A stretch of DNA of 64,000 nucleotides, taken from NCBI GenBank assembly GCA_030407315.1, contig JALQPE010002409.1, positions 124,001 through 188,000 on the forward strand, written 5' to 3'. This document shows positions 9,308 through 19,064 of the stretch, in pieces. Positions within the stretch are counted from its first letter, which is position 1; each line of letters starts with the position of its first letter. The translations under genes and the position numbers were made by a program. The notes under the pieces are model-generated. The model searched no databases. It was not told the DNA's origin and was given only the letters and a program-made list of their open reading frames with translations. Origin of the DNA: Asparagopsis taxiformis (taxonomy: Eukaryota; Rhodophyta; Florideophyceae; Bonnemaisoniales; Bonnemaisoniaceae).

Positions 9308-12300
9308 ATCTACCAAGTCGTCCCCGATTTTCATGGGACGCTAAAACAGTTCCGTGGACGGACGGAAAGGGTGATCAAGAGGAGTATGCCAACTCTGTTG
9401 CATTATGGCGTGCTTTTCACGACAAACTTCCTGAAAACCACAGCAGCAAGATACCCAAAGACCTACAGGGAATCATGCTGCAGTCTCAGCTCTTTGGTCG
9501 TGCACGCGACATTATCAAGCTCATTGATACCAATTTGATCCAGTCTTCTGAAGGTGTTGACGCAATTGTAAATGCTTTACACAAGCGTGATCCCCTAGCG
9601 GTTGTCAGTGAAGTATACCACGATTTTAACAGTTTAATGAACACTCGACGTGGACCGAGTGAAACGTTCAAGAACTTTGAGTCTCGTTTTGAGGCTAAAG
9701 TATCGAAGTTCAACTCTCAATCGACACTATGTCAGCTCCCAGATGCACTTGTATCCTTTATGCTGCTTACCAATTCTAATGTTGATAACAGTCAACGAAT
9801 TTCCATACTGGCTGCTTCTGCTCCTCGCGATTTCAAGTCAACCAACAAGTCTACTACAGATGACTTCCTTTCAGCTGTATCGTACTCTTCAATTGCTTCA
9901 GTTCTAAGGCAATGTGATGCATCCGGCCACACTGATACTCGCCATACCAACTCCTTTTCTGCACATCAAACAGCAAAGCGATCATTTGGTACAAAGAAAA
10001 TCCGCAGAAAGCTTAACCCTGTTCAGCTTGCTGATCTTAAATCACGCTGCAAGTGTAATCTCTGTTCCAAATACGGTCATTGGGCATCAGATCACAACCC
10101 TGATGGTTCATTGAAGCCTGGAATACCTTCCAATAGTGAGCCGAACTCAAATTTCAAAACGGAAACTACTGGCGGATCAGACCAAAAGAAATCAGTCACA
10201 TTTCATATGGCTTTGTTACAAACCAATGAAGAAGTTTTCACTGGTTCTATTGGTCCATTATTGGATGATGGAGCACCGTATAGTGGAATGGGACTTCGGG
10301 AATTCCATATGCTTCAACCATTACTACTCCCAGATTGGTCTGGAAATTTTGATACACTTCCAGCAACTATTGCGGATCGGCCTTTCTGGCAATACGGGTC
10401 TGGTGCACACTCGAGTGATGTTCGCAAGATAATAGGCTCTGTATATCTATCTGTTACGACAGATGAAGGGTGTACTGTACGTATCAGGCATCTGATAATT
10501 GAAGGGTCATCTCAGTGGGTTGTCGGTCGAAATGTCACCAAGTTCTGCGACATTGTACACATAGGCAACAATATGCTCAAGATCCCACCACATGATGAGA
10601 ACCTCTCACCATTGTCAATATCCTTGATTGACTATGACCTACATTCCTATATTCCACACTCTGCTTTTCAGATGCACACAGATGGAACCTCAAATGATGA
10701 CCAGATGTCGATGTTTTGCGCAACATCGATTCTGACTTGCTCAACCATCGATATGCCATGGAAAGAAGCAAAACGTGTAATTGACAGAGTTCATAGGCAC
10801 GTCTGTGGACACTCAACCTTCTCAGATATGAAGTTACTACTTCAGCGCAATGATCTTTGGAGTGAAGCTATTGAGAAATACTTACTCAAAACAATTGAGA
10901 CCTGTACTAATTGTAAGGCTACCTCAGACCCGAAGCCTGCGCGAAAAGTCTCTTTAAGTACCCTAAACCGTTCATTCAACGATAAGATCTGCATTGACCA
11001 CATGTTTCTTGGTGACAATGCAGTTATACACATAATGGACTCTACAGTAAGGTACTCAGTTGGAATGATTGTACCTGACACATCTATGCAACATGCAATT
11101 TGTGCGCTCGAGTCTCAATGGATATCACAATTTTGGATGCCAGGTGGTGTGATATTCGATCAAGCTTTTGACAATTCCATTTTCCGTTCATATCTAAACA
11201 AATGTGATATTGAACCAATCGCCCTTCCGCCTCGACGTCACAACAAAAATGTTCTTGAGTCAAAGCATAAGATACTGCGTGATATATATATCCGTTTGAA
11301 GCATTGCAATGATATTGGTAACTTTGTAACCGAAGATATCATTATTCAGCAAACTTTTAGGATTTCAAATGATTTGTATGGGAATGATGTCATGTCATCA
11401 CATGAACTCGCAAAAGGATACTCAAGACCAGTTATTTCAGGTGCAGCTCCACTGTCAGTACCTGATGAATTATACCGTGCTCATGAGACTCTTATTGCGA
11501 AGAGAAAGCTTAATCTAATTTTGCGCTCTAAGCCGTCGATGTCCACACCGATAAAAGTTGGTGACATGGTTGAAGTCTTTATTAAGCTTCAAAACGAAAA
11601 GCGTGGCAAATGGTCAGCACCAAAACCTGTTCTGAACTATGATCCTAACACTCAGAGTGTCACAGTTCCAGGCAAAAAAGGACGCTCTGTCCAAGCTGCT
11701 ATCGAGGATGTACGAATATCTGTTAGTCATGACACATTTGCGCAAAGTGTACAAGAAGCAATTGACACTTTGGATTCTTGTATAGAAGACAAAATACACA
11801 AAAATGGAAGTCAAGTACAAAATGAATCATTTTGCTCTGACCACAATGCTGATTTCGATCTTACATCAGATCAGAACGCCATCCGACCAAATCAAGACGC
11901 AACTGATAATCATGCAAATAATGTCTCAACTCAAGAAGAAAATTCAAATGGAACCCTACCTGAAATTGGTGATGCAATTGAAGTATACTGGCCTGATGAT
12001 AACACTTACTACTGTGGTACTGTCGAACAAATTGACAATGATGGCAAATATCACATATCATATGATGATGGTGATAATGAGACCTTGGATCTAAGTACTG
12101 AACAGTGGAAATCTACCTCAGATTCTGTAATTAACAGCAACAAAATATCAATCATGCCTGGCACAGAGCTCTCCAGTATCGAGAGACAAGCTATAGACCA
12201 GTACTACACTGCGTTCCATGAAAAAGAGTTCACTCTGCACCAAGCTCAAGGACTGCCCTCATTTGCAACACAGAATGCATATGAAAAGGAAGAGGCTTCG

Positions 12301-13803
12301 TTTAAAAGGACAGTCAAAGAAGTACCGATCTCAAAAATTCCGCATGGTGCTAATGTAATTTCAAGTCATGTCATATACAAAGTGAAATCTACAGATGACG
12401 GCAACCGCCTCATCAAGGCAAGAATTGCACCCCACGGCAACCAAGATCATGATCGTGAAGGACTCAAAACAGATTCTGCAACTTGCCCTCCTGTTGGAAT
12501 TAGAATGTTGCTGTCTATTGCAGCAATATTTAATTGGAGCTTGGCCAAGATTGACTTCTCCTCAGCATTTTTACAAACTGGAAAAGCACTCAGGGATGTG
12601 TACGTACTCCCACCACGTGAGTGTGCCACTAGAACTCGTTTCTATTGGCTTTTGTTAACTGCATCATACGGCTTAGTCAACGCAAATGCCAAATGGCAAG
12701 AGATGAGCGACAACTTTCTCTGCAGCATTGGTTTTACGCAGCTGCTTTACATTCCACAGCTATTCTTCAAAAGGGACTACGGTGAATTGTCTATTGTTGG
12801 TGTGAAAGTTGTCGATGACATCCTGTTTGCAGCTCCGCTCCCATTATTAGAAGATGTTGTCCAAACTATATCCAATCAATACAAACTCGGAACTATAGTG
12901 TATGGGCCAGGATGTTTTAAGTTTTATGGACTTTGCATATGTCAAGAGCCTGACTACAGTATCACAATACACGGTGATGAAAAACTCACTGCACTCGAAG
13001 GGTATCCAATCGACCGTACACGTCGCAAGCAATCTGAGTCGTTACTTAATGATATTGAATTGTCCACATTTCGTTCTGTCAACAGCTCTTTAGGCTGGCT
13101 TGGTGTTTCCTGCTCCCCATTTTGTTCCTTCATCTCAAGTTACTTACAGCAAAGGTCACCCAAGGCTACTGTTCATGACCTAATTACACAACTCAACGTT
13201 CTCAAGATGCTAAAGCGACTTGGCAGCACTATCCGTTTCAAGAGACCTGCCTTGAATAAGCAGTACACATTCTCCATACTGACCTTTGCTGATGCTAGTC
13301 GCAAAGAAGACCATGGACAACTTGGATATATAGCAGGCCTCCTAATTGGTGACTTGAAAAATGGGTCAGTTGTTCACACACTATCATGGCACTCTACTAA
13401 ATCGAAGAGGCCAGTTAAGTCTGTTGCTTCTGCAGAAGTACTAGCAACTGGATCTGCTATTGATGAGGCCAAGATGTTAATGAAGGCATATGAAACCCTT
13501 TTTTCTATGGACGTCAGTTTGGTCTGTGTACTTGACTCAAAAGATCTATTTGATACTATATCATCGTGTCGAATGGCAACTGATAGGTCTATACGAGGCG
13601 ATGTTGCACTGATTAGGTTCGAGTTTGAAACCCGCACAGTATCCAGAATGATATGGCTCCCTGGAAAATCGAACTTTGCAGACCCGTTGACCAAATTGAA
13701 CAGCCCTATCAGTTCTGCACTCCAGCTTATGATGTTCTCTGGTGCACTACCGTGTGATTTCAATGATTTACTAGTCCGTGATTCAGATGGATTTACAGGG
13801 TGA
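9298..13803 (+). CDS. Copia gag-pol polyprotein
   Basis: The 1501-residue polyprotein is intact. In order: Gag (about 1-250); a zinc knuckle of CCHH form (C253, C256, H261, H266); a protease with LLDDGAP in place of the usual D-S/T-G; an HHCC integrase zinc module (RVHRHVCGHSTF, then CTNC); an integrase core with D at CIDHMF, D at VIFDQAF and E at NVLESKH; a Tudor-like module (about 889-938); a reverse transcriptase (about 1010-1260) with SAFLQTG and VVDDILFA in place of YVDD; and a ribonuclease H with FADAS. The start is the ATG inside the primer-binding site; the Gag domain begins at once after it. Integrase before RT marks Copia. Confidence 0.93.
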   Translation: MGPDLPSRPRFSWDAKTVPWTDGKGDQEEYANSVALWRAFHDKLPENHSSKIPKDLQGIMLQSQLFGRARDIIKLIDTNLIQSSEGVDAIVNALHKRDPLAVVSEVYHDFNSLMNTRRGPSETFKNFESRFEAKVSKFNSQSTLCQLPDALVSFMLLTNSNVDNSQRISILAASAPRDFKSTNKSTTDDFLSAVSYSSIASVLRQCDASGHTDTRHTNSFSAHQTAKRSFGTKKIRRKLNPVQLADLKSRCKCNLCSKYGHWASDHNPDGSLKPGIPSNSEPNSNFKTETTGGSDQKKSVTFHMALLQTNEEVFTGSIGPLLDDGAPYSGMGLREFHMLQPLLLPDWSGNFDTLPATIADRPFWQYGSGAHSSDVRKIIGSVYLSVTTDEGCTVRIRHLIIEGSSQWVVGRNVTKFCDIVHIGNNMLKIPPHDENLSPLSISLIDYDLHSYIPHSAFQMHTDGTSNDDQMSMFCATSILTCSTIDMPWKEAKRVIDRVHRHVCGHSTFSDMKLLLQRNDLWSEAIEKYLLKTIETCTNCKATSDPKPARKVSLSTLNRSFNDKICIDHMFLGDNAVIHIMDSTVRYSVGMIVPDTSMQHAICALESQWISQFWMPGGVIFDQAFDNSIFRSYLNKCDIEPIALPPRRHNKNVLESKHKILRDIYIRLKHCNDIGNFVTEDIIIQQTFRISNDLYGNDVMSSHELAKGYSRPVISGAAPLSVPDELYRAHETLIAKRKLNLILRSKPSMSTPIKVGDMVEVFIKLQNEKRGKWSAPKPVLNYDPNTQSVTVPGKKGRSVQAAIEDVRISVSHDTFAQSVQEAIDTLDSCIEDKIHKNGSQVQNESFCSDHNADFDLTSDQNAIRPNQDATDNHANNVSTQEENSNGTLPEIGDAIEVYWPDDNTYYCGTVEQIDNDGKYHISYDDGDNETLDLSTEQWKSTSDSVINSNKISIMPGTELSSIERQAIDQYYTAFHEKEFTLHQAQGLPSFATQNAYEKEEASFKRTVKEVPISKIPHGANVISSHVIYKVKSTDDGNRLIKARIAPHGNQDHDREGLKTDSATCPPVGIRMLLSIAAIFNWSLAKIDFSSAFLQTGKALRDVYVLPPRECATRTRFYWLLLTASYGLVNANAKWQEMSDNFLCSIGFTQLLYIPQLFFKRDYGELSIVGVKVVDDILFAAPLPLLEDVVQTISNQYKLGTIVYGPGCFKFYGLCICQEPDYSITIHGDEKLTALEGYPIDRTRRKQSESLLNDIELSTFRSVNSSLGWLGVSCSPFCSFISSYLQQRSPKATVHDLITQLNVLKMLKRLGSTIRFKRPALNKQYTFSILTFADASRKEDHGQLGYIAGLLIGDLKNGSVVHTLSWHSTKSKRPVKSVASAEVLATGSAIDEAKMLMKAYETLFSMDVSLVCVLDSKDLFDTISSCRMATDRSIRGDVALIRFEFETRTVSRMIWLPGKSNFADPLTKLNSPISSALQLMMFSGALPCDFNDLLVRDSDGFTG

Positions 13804-13818
13804 TCTATGTCGCACTTC

Positions 13819-13832
13819 AAAAAAAGGGGGAG
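13819..13832 (+). promoter_or_regulatory. Polypurine tract
   Basis: A run of seven A, five G and AG directly before the 3' LTR, the usual plus-strand primer of LTR elements. Confidence 0.85.
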
Positions 13833-14157
13833 TATGAAATATCTCATTACATGTTTGCAGAAGTATTTGCACTGCAACATTCTCAACATTGCTACCGAGA
13901 TGAGAAAGTTAGATTGCACAATTTTTATGCACTCTCCACGATTGCATGGCGTGATCTCCACTCTCCCATATTGCTCAACAGGCAAAATAATTTCACATGC
14001 CACTAGTTCCGTGTAGATATAAATACAGCTCTTAGACAACTAGTACATAGACAACAACAACACACCCTGCTCTCCTTTATTGTTCTGATTAAAGGAAAAG
14101 AGATCCCAGGTTCGTTCTCAGTCACCGTTTTACACTAACACCACCCATTCTTACAAA
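13833..14157 (+). repeat. 3' LTR
   Basis: 325 bp, the same length as the 5' LTR and read as identical to it base by base. Confidence 0.9.
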
Positions 14158-14162
14158 TCTCC
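14158..14162. repeat. Target site duplication (right)
   Basis: TCTCC, matching 8965-8969. Confidence 0.75.
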
Positions 14163-14203
14163 TTGCGCCCAGACAAAGCAACTTCATCGTTCGTATCCGA
14201 AAG

Positions 14204-14452
14204 TTATTGTATTCGAGGCTTCTTGAGATCCTTCTTCTGCTTGCTTCTGCCCGTACTCCCAGACCTCCCCTTCGACGACGATGTCGAACAGCCAGACCCA
14301 CTCGAGTGACTGTCACTGATATTCTGCGGCAATACCAGACTCGGCATGCCGACATACTTGGGACGTTTAGTCGTATTGCTCTTCTTCGGACCACCATACC
14401 GAGGGATGGTGGGCTTGCGGTTTGGGGGAGATGGGTTATTGTGAATGACCAT
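14204..14452 (-). CDS. Small basic serine-rich protein, copy B
   Basis: The 82-residue paralogue of the protein at 6357-6593 is three residues longer at the C-terminus (RIQ). The same blocks are present: PNRKPT.PRYGGPKKS, RPKY.GM, LVLPQN, SDSHSS, SSSKGRSGS.GRS and KKD. The function is unknown; the Lys/Arg/Ser content would fit nucleic-acid or chromatin association, but nothing shows it. The Copia element lies just past the stop codon, so this copy's 3' UTR and polyadenylation signal are probably supplied or altered by the antisense LTR. Frame and promoter are intact. Confidence 0.7.
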   Translation of the reverse strand: MVIHNNPSPPNRKPTIPRYGGPKKSNTTKRPKYVGMPSLVLPQNISDSHSSGSGCSTSSSKGRSGSTGRSKQKKDLKKPRIQ

Positions 14453-14508
14453 GGTTGAAGCTGGATAGATGTCGAAAGAGCTTGAGAAAGTCGGGAGGGA
14501 AAGGAGTG

Positions 14509-14515
14509 TTTTATA
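14509..14515 (-). promoter_or_regulatory. TATA box of small gene copy B
   Basis: TATAAAA on the minus strand, 57 bp from the ATG, in the same TCTAGTATAAAAC context as copy A. Confidence 0.65.
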
Positions 14516-16232
14516 CTAGAAGAAGGAGAGGTGGAATAGATAATGCTTTGCTTGCATGCCTAGTAACCAAAACATATCAAGTATACAGAAATCGCGACAT
14601 TCCAAAATAAAGTGTGTTGTCTCTTCCTCGATGGGTATGATGATGAGGCTCATTTGCTTCTCCGAATCATCACGGGCTATACATGGCGCGATGGACAATG
14701 GTAGAACAGGAGGATCCTGGTGAGTGATTACATCGTCAGGGGTTTGTCTTGATTACAGTGCGACACTCTTGAGTCAGTGTTCCCGAGCCGACCATCGACT
14801 GTCGAGCCGTGCTCCAAGGACACGACCATGCGCGTTGGCGACAGTTGTTTTGTAATAAAATCGGAAAAACATGTATATTTCAAAAGGAATGTATATATGA
14901 GGTGCCCAATGCGATCCTGCCCGATTCTTCGCCACCAAAGACATGTTGTTCGTCCTTTCAGCATCGCGTCGAGCAGCGCTTGCGCTGCTGCCCGTTTTTC
15001 TTCGGGAAGACCTTTCGCTTTTCAGCGCTAGTTGTATCTACACGGCGTAGATCAAACCGCTTTCAGTTTTTCTCGCTGATTGAAGACATAACAAGTAACG
15101 ACAATCAGTGCACCGCTCAATTGCTGTCGAGGGATTGAAAACAAGAATGTCCTGCAAGACGAGGCGCTTTTCAATTTCAACTGTAATTGCGCCACACGCG
15201 TGATTGACCCATGCTTGCAATACTGTGATTTCATGACTCTACATCATGTAGTCGTAGAACTGCACAACGTGTGCAAACATTGTTCAGAATACTCATTACC
15301 TGCAATGTCATTAAGTTCAATTTATCTACTGTAACATCTGCTGGACTTACTATCCATCCTTTTGAAATGAACTCGCGCATACATGACATGCGCTCATATC
15401 GCTTCATCTTCATGTTCTACTTTTCGATCATTATTCACCGCGTTGAAACGCCCTTCTTCCCATGGGTTTCGACTGTATTGTCACAATTCATGAAGGTATC
15501 CTCAGCTCTTCTATTGAGCATGACAACTCTATTGTCGTTTGTGGTGGATAGAGTAAATAAATCTTCCAGATGACTAGGGTGAGTGTCCAACCAAATCGGG
15601 AATATGTTCACCATTGAATAGTGGTGTATAGACCACGAAATCGTCTCTACCCCAATCAAAGTTCATTTGTTTTCGGTGATTTCATGTTTCCGTAACACAA
15701 TCTGCTTTCATGCAAGTCTCATTCATTCGTAGTTTACTCGCCTCGAATGCCTCTACTAGCCTCGCTGGAGAGTATCTCGCCGTCTTGCACAGACTTCACA
15801 TCGTTACGAAAGACTATTCGGTATCAGTCGCATGCTCTCGACGTGCCTCCATGCCAACGCAGGAAGTACAATGAATAGAAAGGGGCTGTGAGAATCTTAC
15901 TGCAGTTTGCGAAGAAGAAAATGGAGAGAGTAAGCAAAATACCACTTGTTTTCTCTTGTCATGTATGCTGTTACTCTACGAAACTATTCCTTCGTCTGCT
16001 GCACTAGTGTTTCTCAAGGTTCGATGAATGAGCGCCGAAAGTCTAATCAGAACTGTGGTGTCTTGACCAGCAAGGTATTACGTCACAGCGAGCTAGAAAA
16101 TTTAGCTGCCAAAATCTCAGCAATATAAATCCCGTGGGTGTGCATGATGATGCCAGATCAATCTACGCGCAACAATTTGGCAGTTGGAGAATTCAACATG
16201 TTGATAGAGCGATTCAGAACAAGCTAAATGTA
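14516..16232. other. Intergenic, no gene recognised
   Basis: About 1.7 kb with only short unsupported frames. The first ~375 bp belongs to the duplication. Nothing else was identified. Confidence 0.5.
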
Positions 16233-17309
16233 CTATTCATTCTCAATCTGATGTATGCAAGCATCTACTGTGTTAGTCAATAACATTGCAATAGTCATCG
16301 GGCCCACACCACCTGGAACTGGCGTGATAAGAGAAGCCACTTGCGCAGCGCCATCAAAATCCACATCCCCAACCAATCTGTAGCCACGTTTCTTCGTCGG
16401 ATCGTCGATCGCATTAATTCCCACATCAACAATGACGACACCAGGTTTCAGCCATTCCCTCTTAACATACTGTGCAATTCCACAAGCAGCAATAATGATA
16501 TCTGCATCGCGAACCTTCTGCTCGGTATCCTTTGTACGCGAATGACATATGGTCACAGTAGCATTCCGATGCAACAGCAGCATCGAAACCGGTAGTCCGA
16601 CAATATTACTTCTACCAATGATAACTGCATTCTTTCCCTCAATCTCAACACCGTACCTATCCAACAGCTCAATACAACCCTTCGGCGTACACGGCACAAA
16701 CAACGGAGGGGTTCGACCACTCATACAAAGTCTCCCAATATTCAACGGATGAAACCCATCAACATCCTTCTCAATATCAATACGATCCAAAACCGCCTCG
16801 TCATGAATATGGTCTGGCAACGGCAATTGCACTAAAATCCCATGAACATCTTTCCGCGCATTAAGTTCATCGACAACCTGTTCCAACTTCTCCTGTGTAC
16901 AATCTGCGGGCAATTCAAAACCAAATGATTGAATCCCGACCTCATCACATGTCTTTCTCTTCGATCGCACGTACGTCTGACTATCCTTTCTATCTCCCAC
17001 AATAACAACCGCCAGACCAGGTCGATAAGCTTCGCCGTGTTTGGCCACGATGTTGTCAACTTTCTTCGCCACCTCTGCTCGTACCGCCGCCGCCGTTTCC
17101 TTGCCGTCCATTTTACGCGCTGTGACTCGCGGACCCTCTATCGTAGCCGCGATACGCGGCGCGCGTCGCGGATTCTTCGGCGCCCAGGCTTTCCTGGCGT
17201 GCTGTGCCGTCCGAATCTCATCGCGTACCAGAAAGGACGACTGGCACAGGTTTCGCGTCAGACGGATGGTGCTTAATGGTGCGTTGAAACATGGCAATTG
17301 AGACTTCAT
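16233..17309 (-). CDS. folD: Organellar methylenetetrahydrofolate dehydrogenase/cyclohydrolase
   Basis: The 358 residues end in a complete FolD protein (about 67-358), the bifunctional enzyme that interconverts 5,10-methylene- and 10-formyl-tetrahydrofolate with NADP(H). Visible motifs are SQTYVRSKRK with catalytic Tyr113 and Lys117, VQLPLP, KDVDGFHPLNIGRL, the Rossmann motif GRSNIVGLP and the signature TPVPGGVGPMT. The first ~65 residues are rich in Arg, Ala and Ser and nearly free of acidic residues, consistent with a plastid or mitochondrial transit peptide. It is divergent from the serine racemase gene. Confidence 0.93.
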   Translation of the reverse strand: MKSQLPCFNAPLSTIRLTRNLCQSSFLVRDEIRTAQHARKAWAPKNPRRAPRIAATIEGPRVTARKMDGKETAAAVRAEVAKKVDNIVAKHGEAYRPGLAVVIVGDRKDSQTYVRSKRKTCDEVGIQSFGFELPADCTQEKLEQVVDELNARKDVHGILVQLPLPDHIHDEAVLDRIDIEKDVDGFHPLNIGRLCMSGRTPPLFVPCTPKGCIELLDRYGVEIEGKNAVIIGRSNIVGLPVSMLLLHRNATVTICHSRTKDTEQKVRDADIIIAACGIAQYVKREWLKPGVVIVDVGINAIDDPTKKRGYRLVGDVDFDGAAQVASLITPVPGGVGPMTIAMLLTNTVDACIHQIENE

Positions 17310-17754
17310 TGAGTTGAACGGGGTGGATTACTCCCAGGCGGAGTTGATATTTGCTATGTCGATGCAGAGAACGGATTTGGTTGAGCAATGCCACCGACGG
17401 CGATAACCAGAAATGCGGATTGGTTGCATGTGTAGGCCCAATGAGTGTTTGGGTCATAATCTAAATAAATTGTTTTCTGATCTCGGCAAACAACTTGAGT
17501 TACTCATTCAACCCCAGAGCTGTTTCAAACATGCATCGATTGGCCTCTGTTTCGGATCCTGTACTTTGTCATCGGCTATCGATACACAATTAAGTTAGTT
17601 GGTGATTTGTGAGGTAATACTACGAGGTGAATAATCAGAGGAATCAACTTATTTGCGCACAAACACTCTCCAGCTTTCAAGACGTGTCACTGCAGCTCAT
17701 AAGCAACTTTCATCAGAACTGAATCAAGTTTCAGAAGTTGTTACTATTCGCGTC
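17310..17754. other. Intergenic between folD and serine racemase
   Basis: A 445-bp divergent promoter region. No conserved element was recognised. An in-frame TTG at 17653 extends the racemase frame upstream but is not a credible start. Confidence 0.5.
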
Positions 17755-18792
17755 ATGATTGAACCAAAGACCTTGCAACAAGTTGAAACAAGTGCAGGTA
17801 TTTCATTTCAGGATATCTGTGAATCCCAGCAAAGAATTTCGCCACACATTGAAGACACCCCGGTGATGACAAGCAGTCTGATTGATTTAATTCTTTCTCC
17901 AACGTCGGAAACAGCGTTCTACTTCAAATGCGAACAATTTCAAAAGACTGGTTCTTTTAAATTTCGAGGAGCTACAAACGCCTTGTCAGTTCTCCGAGAA
18001 CGTAAGCCTGATGTTAATTCCATCGTAGCTCATTCTAGTGGAAACCATGGAAAAGCTGTGGCGCTCGCTGCCAAATGCAAAGCACTTTCCGCTCATATTG
18101 TCATGCCCACAACTTGCAATCCATCCAAAGTCAAAGGCGTGGCAGAGTATGATGCCAACATAGTACGATGTGCACCTAATATGGCCGATCGTATTGCCGT
18201 CTCGGATCACATTGCGAAAAAAACTGGTGCGCAGCTAATCCATCCTTTTCTAAACCCTGATGTTGTGGCCGGTCAGGGAACCCTAGCAATGGAGTTTTTG
18301 GAAAAGGTTCCAGACCTCGATGCGATTGTAGTCTCAATTGGTGGTGGCGGTTTAATTTCAGGGGTTACAATTGCTGCTAAAAGTATCAAACCAGACATCC
18401 GTGTTTTCGGAGCTGAACCCATACGGTCTAACGCAGCCGCTACAAGTTTGAAAGAAGGCCGGCTTGTAACTGACCCGAACAAATCTAATCTAACGGTTGC
18501 TGATGGCGTCACCTCAGGAATCGGCGAAATAGGTTGGCAAGTTGTGGCCAACCTTGTGGAAAATGTTTTTCAAGTCTCTGAGCAACAGATTATACAAGCC
18601 ACCAAACTCATATGGGATAGAATGAAACTGGTTATTGAACCCAGTGCTGGTGTAGCGGTAGCAGCTTGTGCATTACCGGAGTTTCAGAAGCTAGCGTTTA
18701 GACGAGTTGGTGTAGTCCTATGTGGTGGAAATGTTGACATTGACGCTGCCTTGTCATTCATGAAACCAATAGGTAATGATGGTGAAAATTAA
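17755..18792 (+). CDS. SRR: Serine racemase / threonine dehydratase-like PLP enzyme
   Basis: From the ATG at 17755 the protein has 345 residues, the usual size of serine racemase. It is a fold-type II PLP enzyme: the Schiff-base Lys69 lies in GSFKFRGA, the substrate loop is SSGNHG, and the phosphate-binding glycine loop is SIGGGGLISG. The ending VVLCGGNVD is typical. No C-terminal ACT domain is present, which argues against biosynthetic threonine deaminase. It should interconvert L- and D-serine and/or dehydrate serine to pyruvate; the two cannot be separated from sequence. It is probably cytosolic, as no leader is evident. Confidence 0.88.
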   Translation: MIEPKTLQQVETSAGISFQDICESQQRISPHIEDTPVMTSSLIDLILSPTSETAFYFKCEQFQKTGSFKFRGATNALSVLRERKPDVNSIVAHSSGNHGKAVALAAKCKALSAHIVMPTTCNPSKVKGVAEYDANIVRCAPNMADRIAVSDHIAKKTGAQLIHPFLNPDVVAGQGTLAMEFLEKVPDLDAIVVSIGGGGLISGVTIAAKSIKPDIRVFGAEPIRSNAAATSLKEGRLVTDPNKSNLTVADGVTSGIGEIGWQVVANLVENVFQVSEQQIIQATKLIWDRMKLVIEPSAGVAVAACALPEFQKLAFRRVGVVLCGGNVDIDAALSFMKPIGNDGEN

Positions 18793-19064
18793 TTCGTGAT
18801 GCGATCCATACAACATAATGCAATATGCGCACATTGTTGTGAAGTATAATCTCGCAATGTGCAAACATTTACAATCAAATTCAGAACTATCCTAGCTAGT
18901 GCTACGTATAATGTACAACCCTGCCGTATGTCTTCCACTATGAAAGATTGCTGGAGGCGAACTAGGGAAATAAACGAATGCTGACTAAGCTATACTAATA
19001 TGGTCAGCAACATTATATCATGCGTTTAGAAGTGTAAGTAAGCAACAGTGATGCGTAGAACGGA

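Larger units (their letters stand above)
8970..14157 (+). mobile_element. Complete Copia-type LTR retrotransposon
   Basis: The 5188-bp element has two 325-bp LTRs, a primer-binding site, one uninterrupted gag-pol frame of 1501 codons, a polypurine tract and a 5-bp target duplication. Integrase precedes reverse transcriptase, which is the Copia (Pseudoviridae) order. I see no difference between the LTRs by eye, so insertion was recent and the element may still be competent. It sits about 46 bp downstream of the stop codon of small gene copy B, in that gene's former 3' flank. Confidence 0.95.
14163..14890. repeat. Duplication copy B, right part (with the small gene)
   Basis: This continues copy B to the right of the element. 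It is similar to about 6290-7060: strong across the gene and TATA box, weaker beyond. Confidence 0.6.

Noticed and set aside
13374..14039. 221-codon frame antisense to the end of gag-pol and the 3' LTR
   Set aside because: Lies opposite a clear coding region and within the LTR; a similar frame in the 5' LTR is only the repeated sequence.
15180..15215. Similarity of GCGTGATTGACCCATGCTTG to a stretch near 21430 and to the reverse of 8055
   Set aside because: Only about 20 bases with mismatches; not enough to claim a repeat family without an alignment search.
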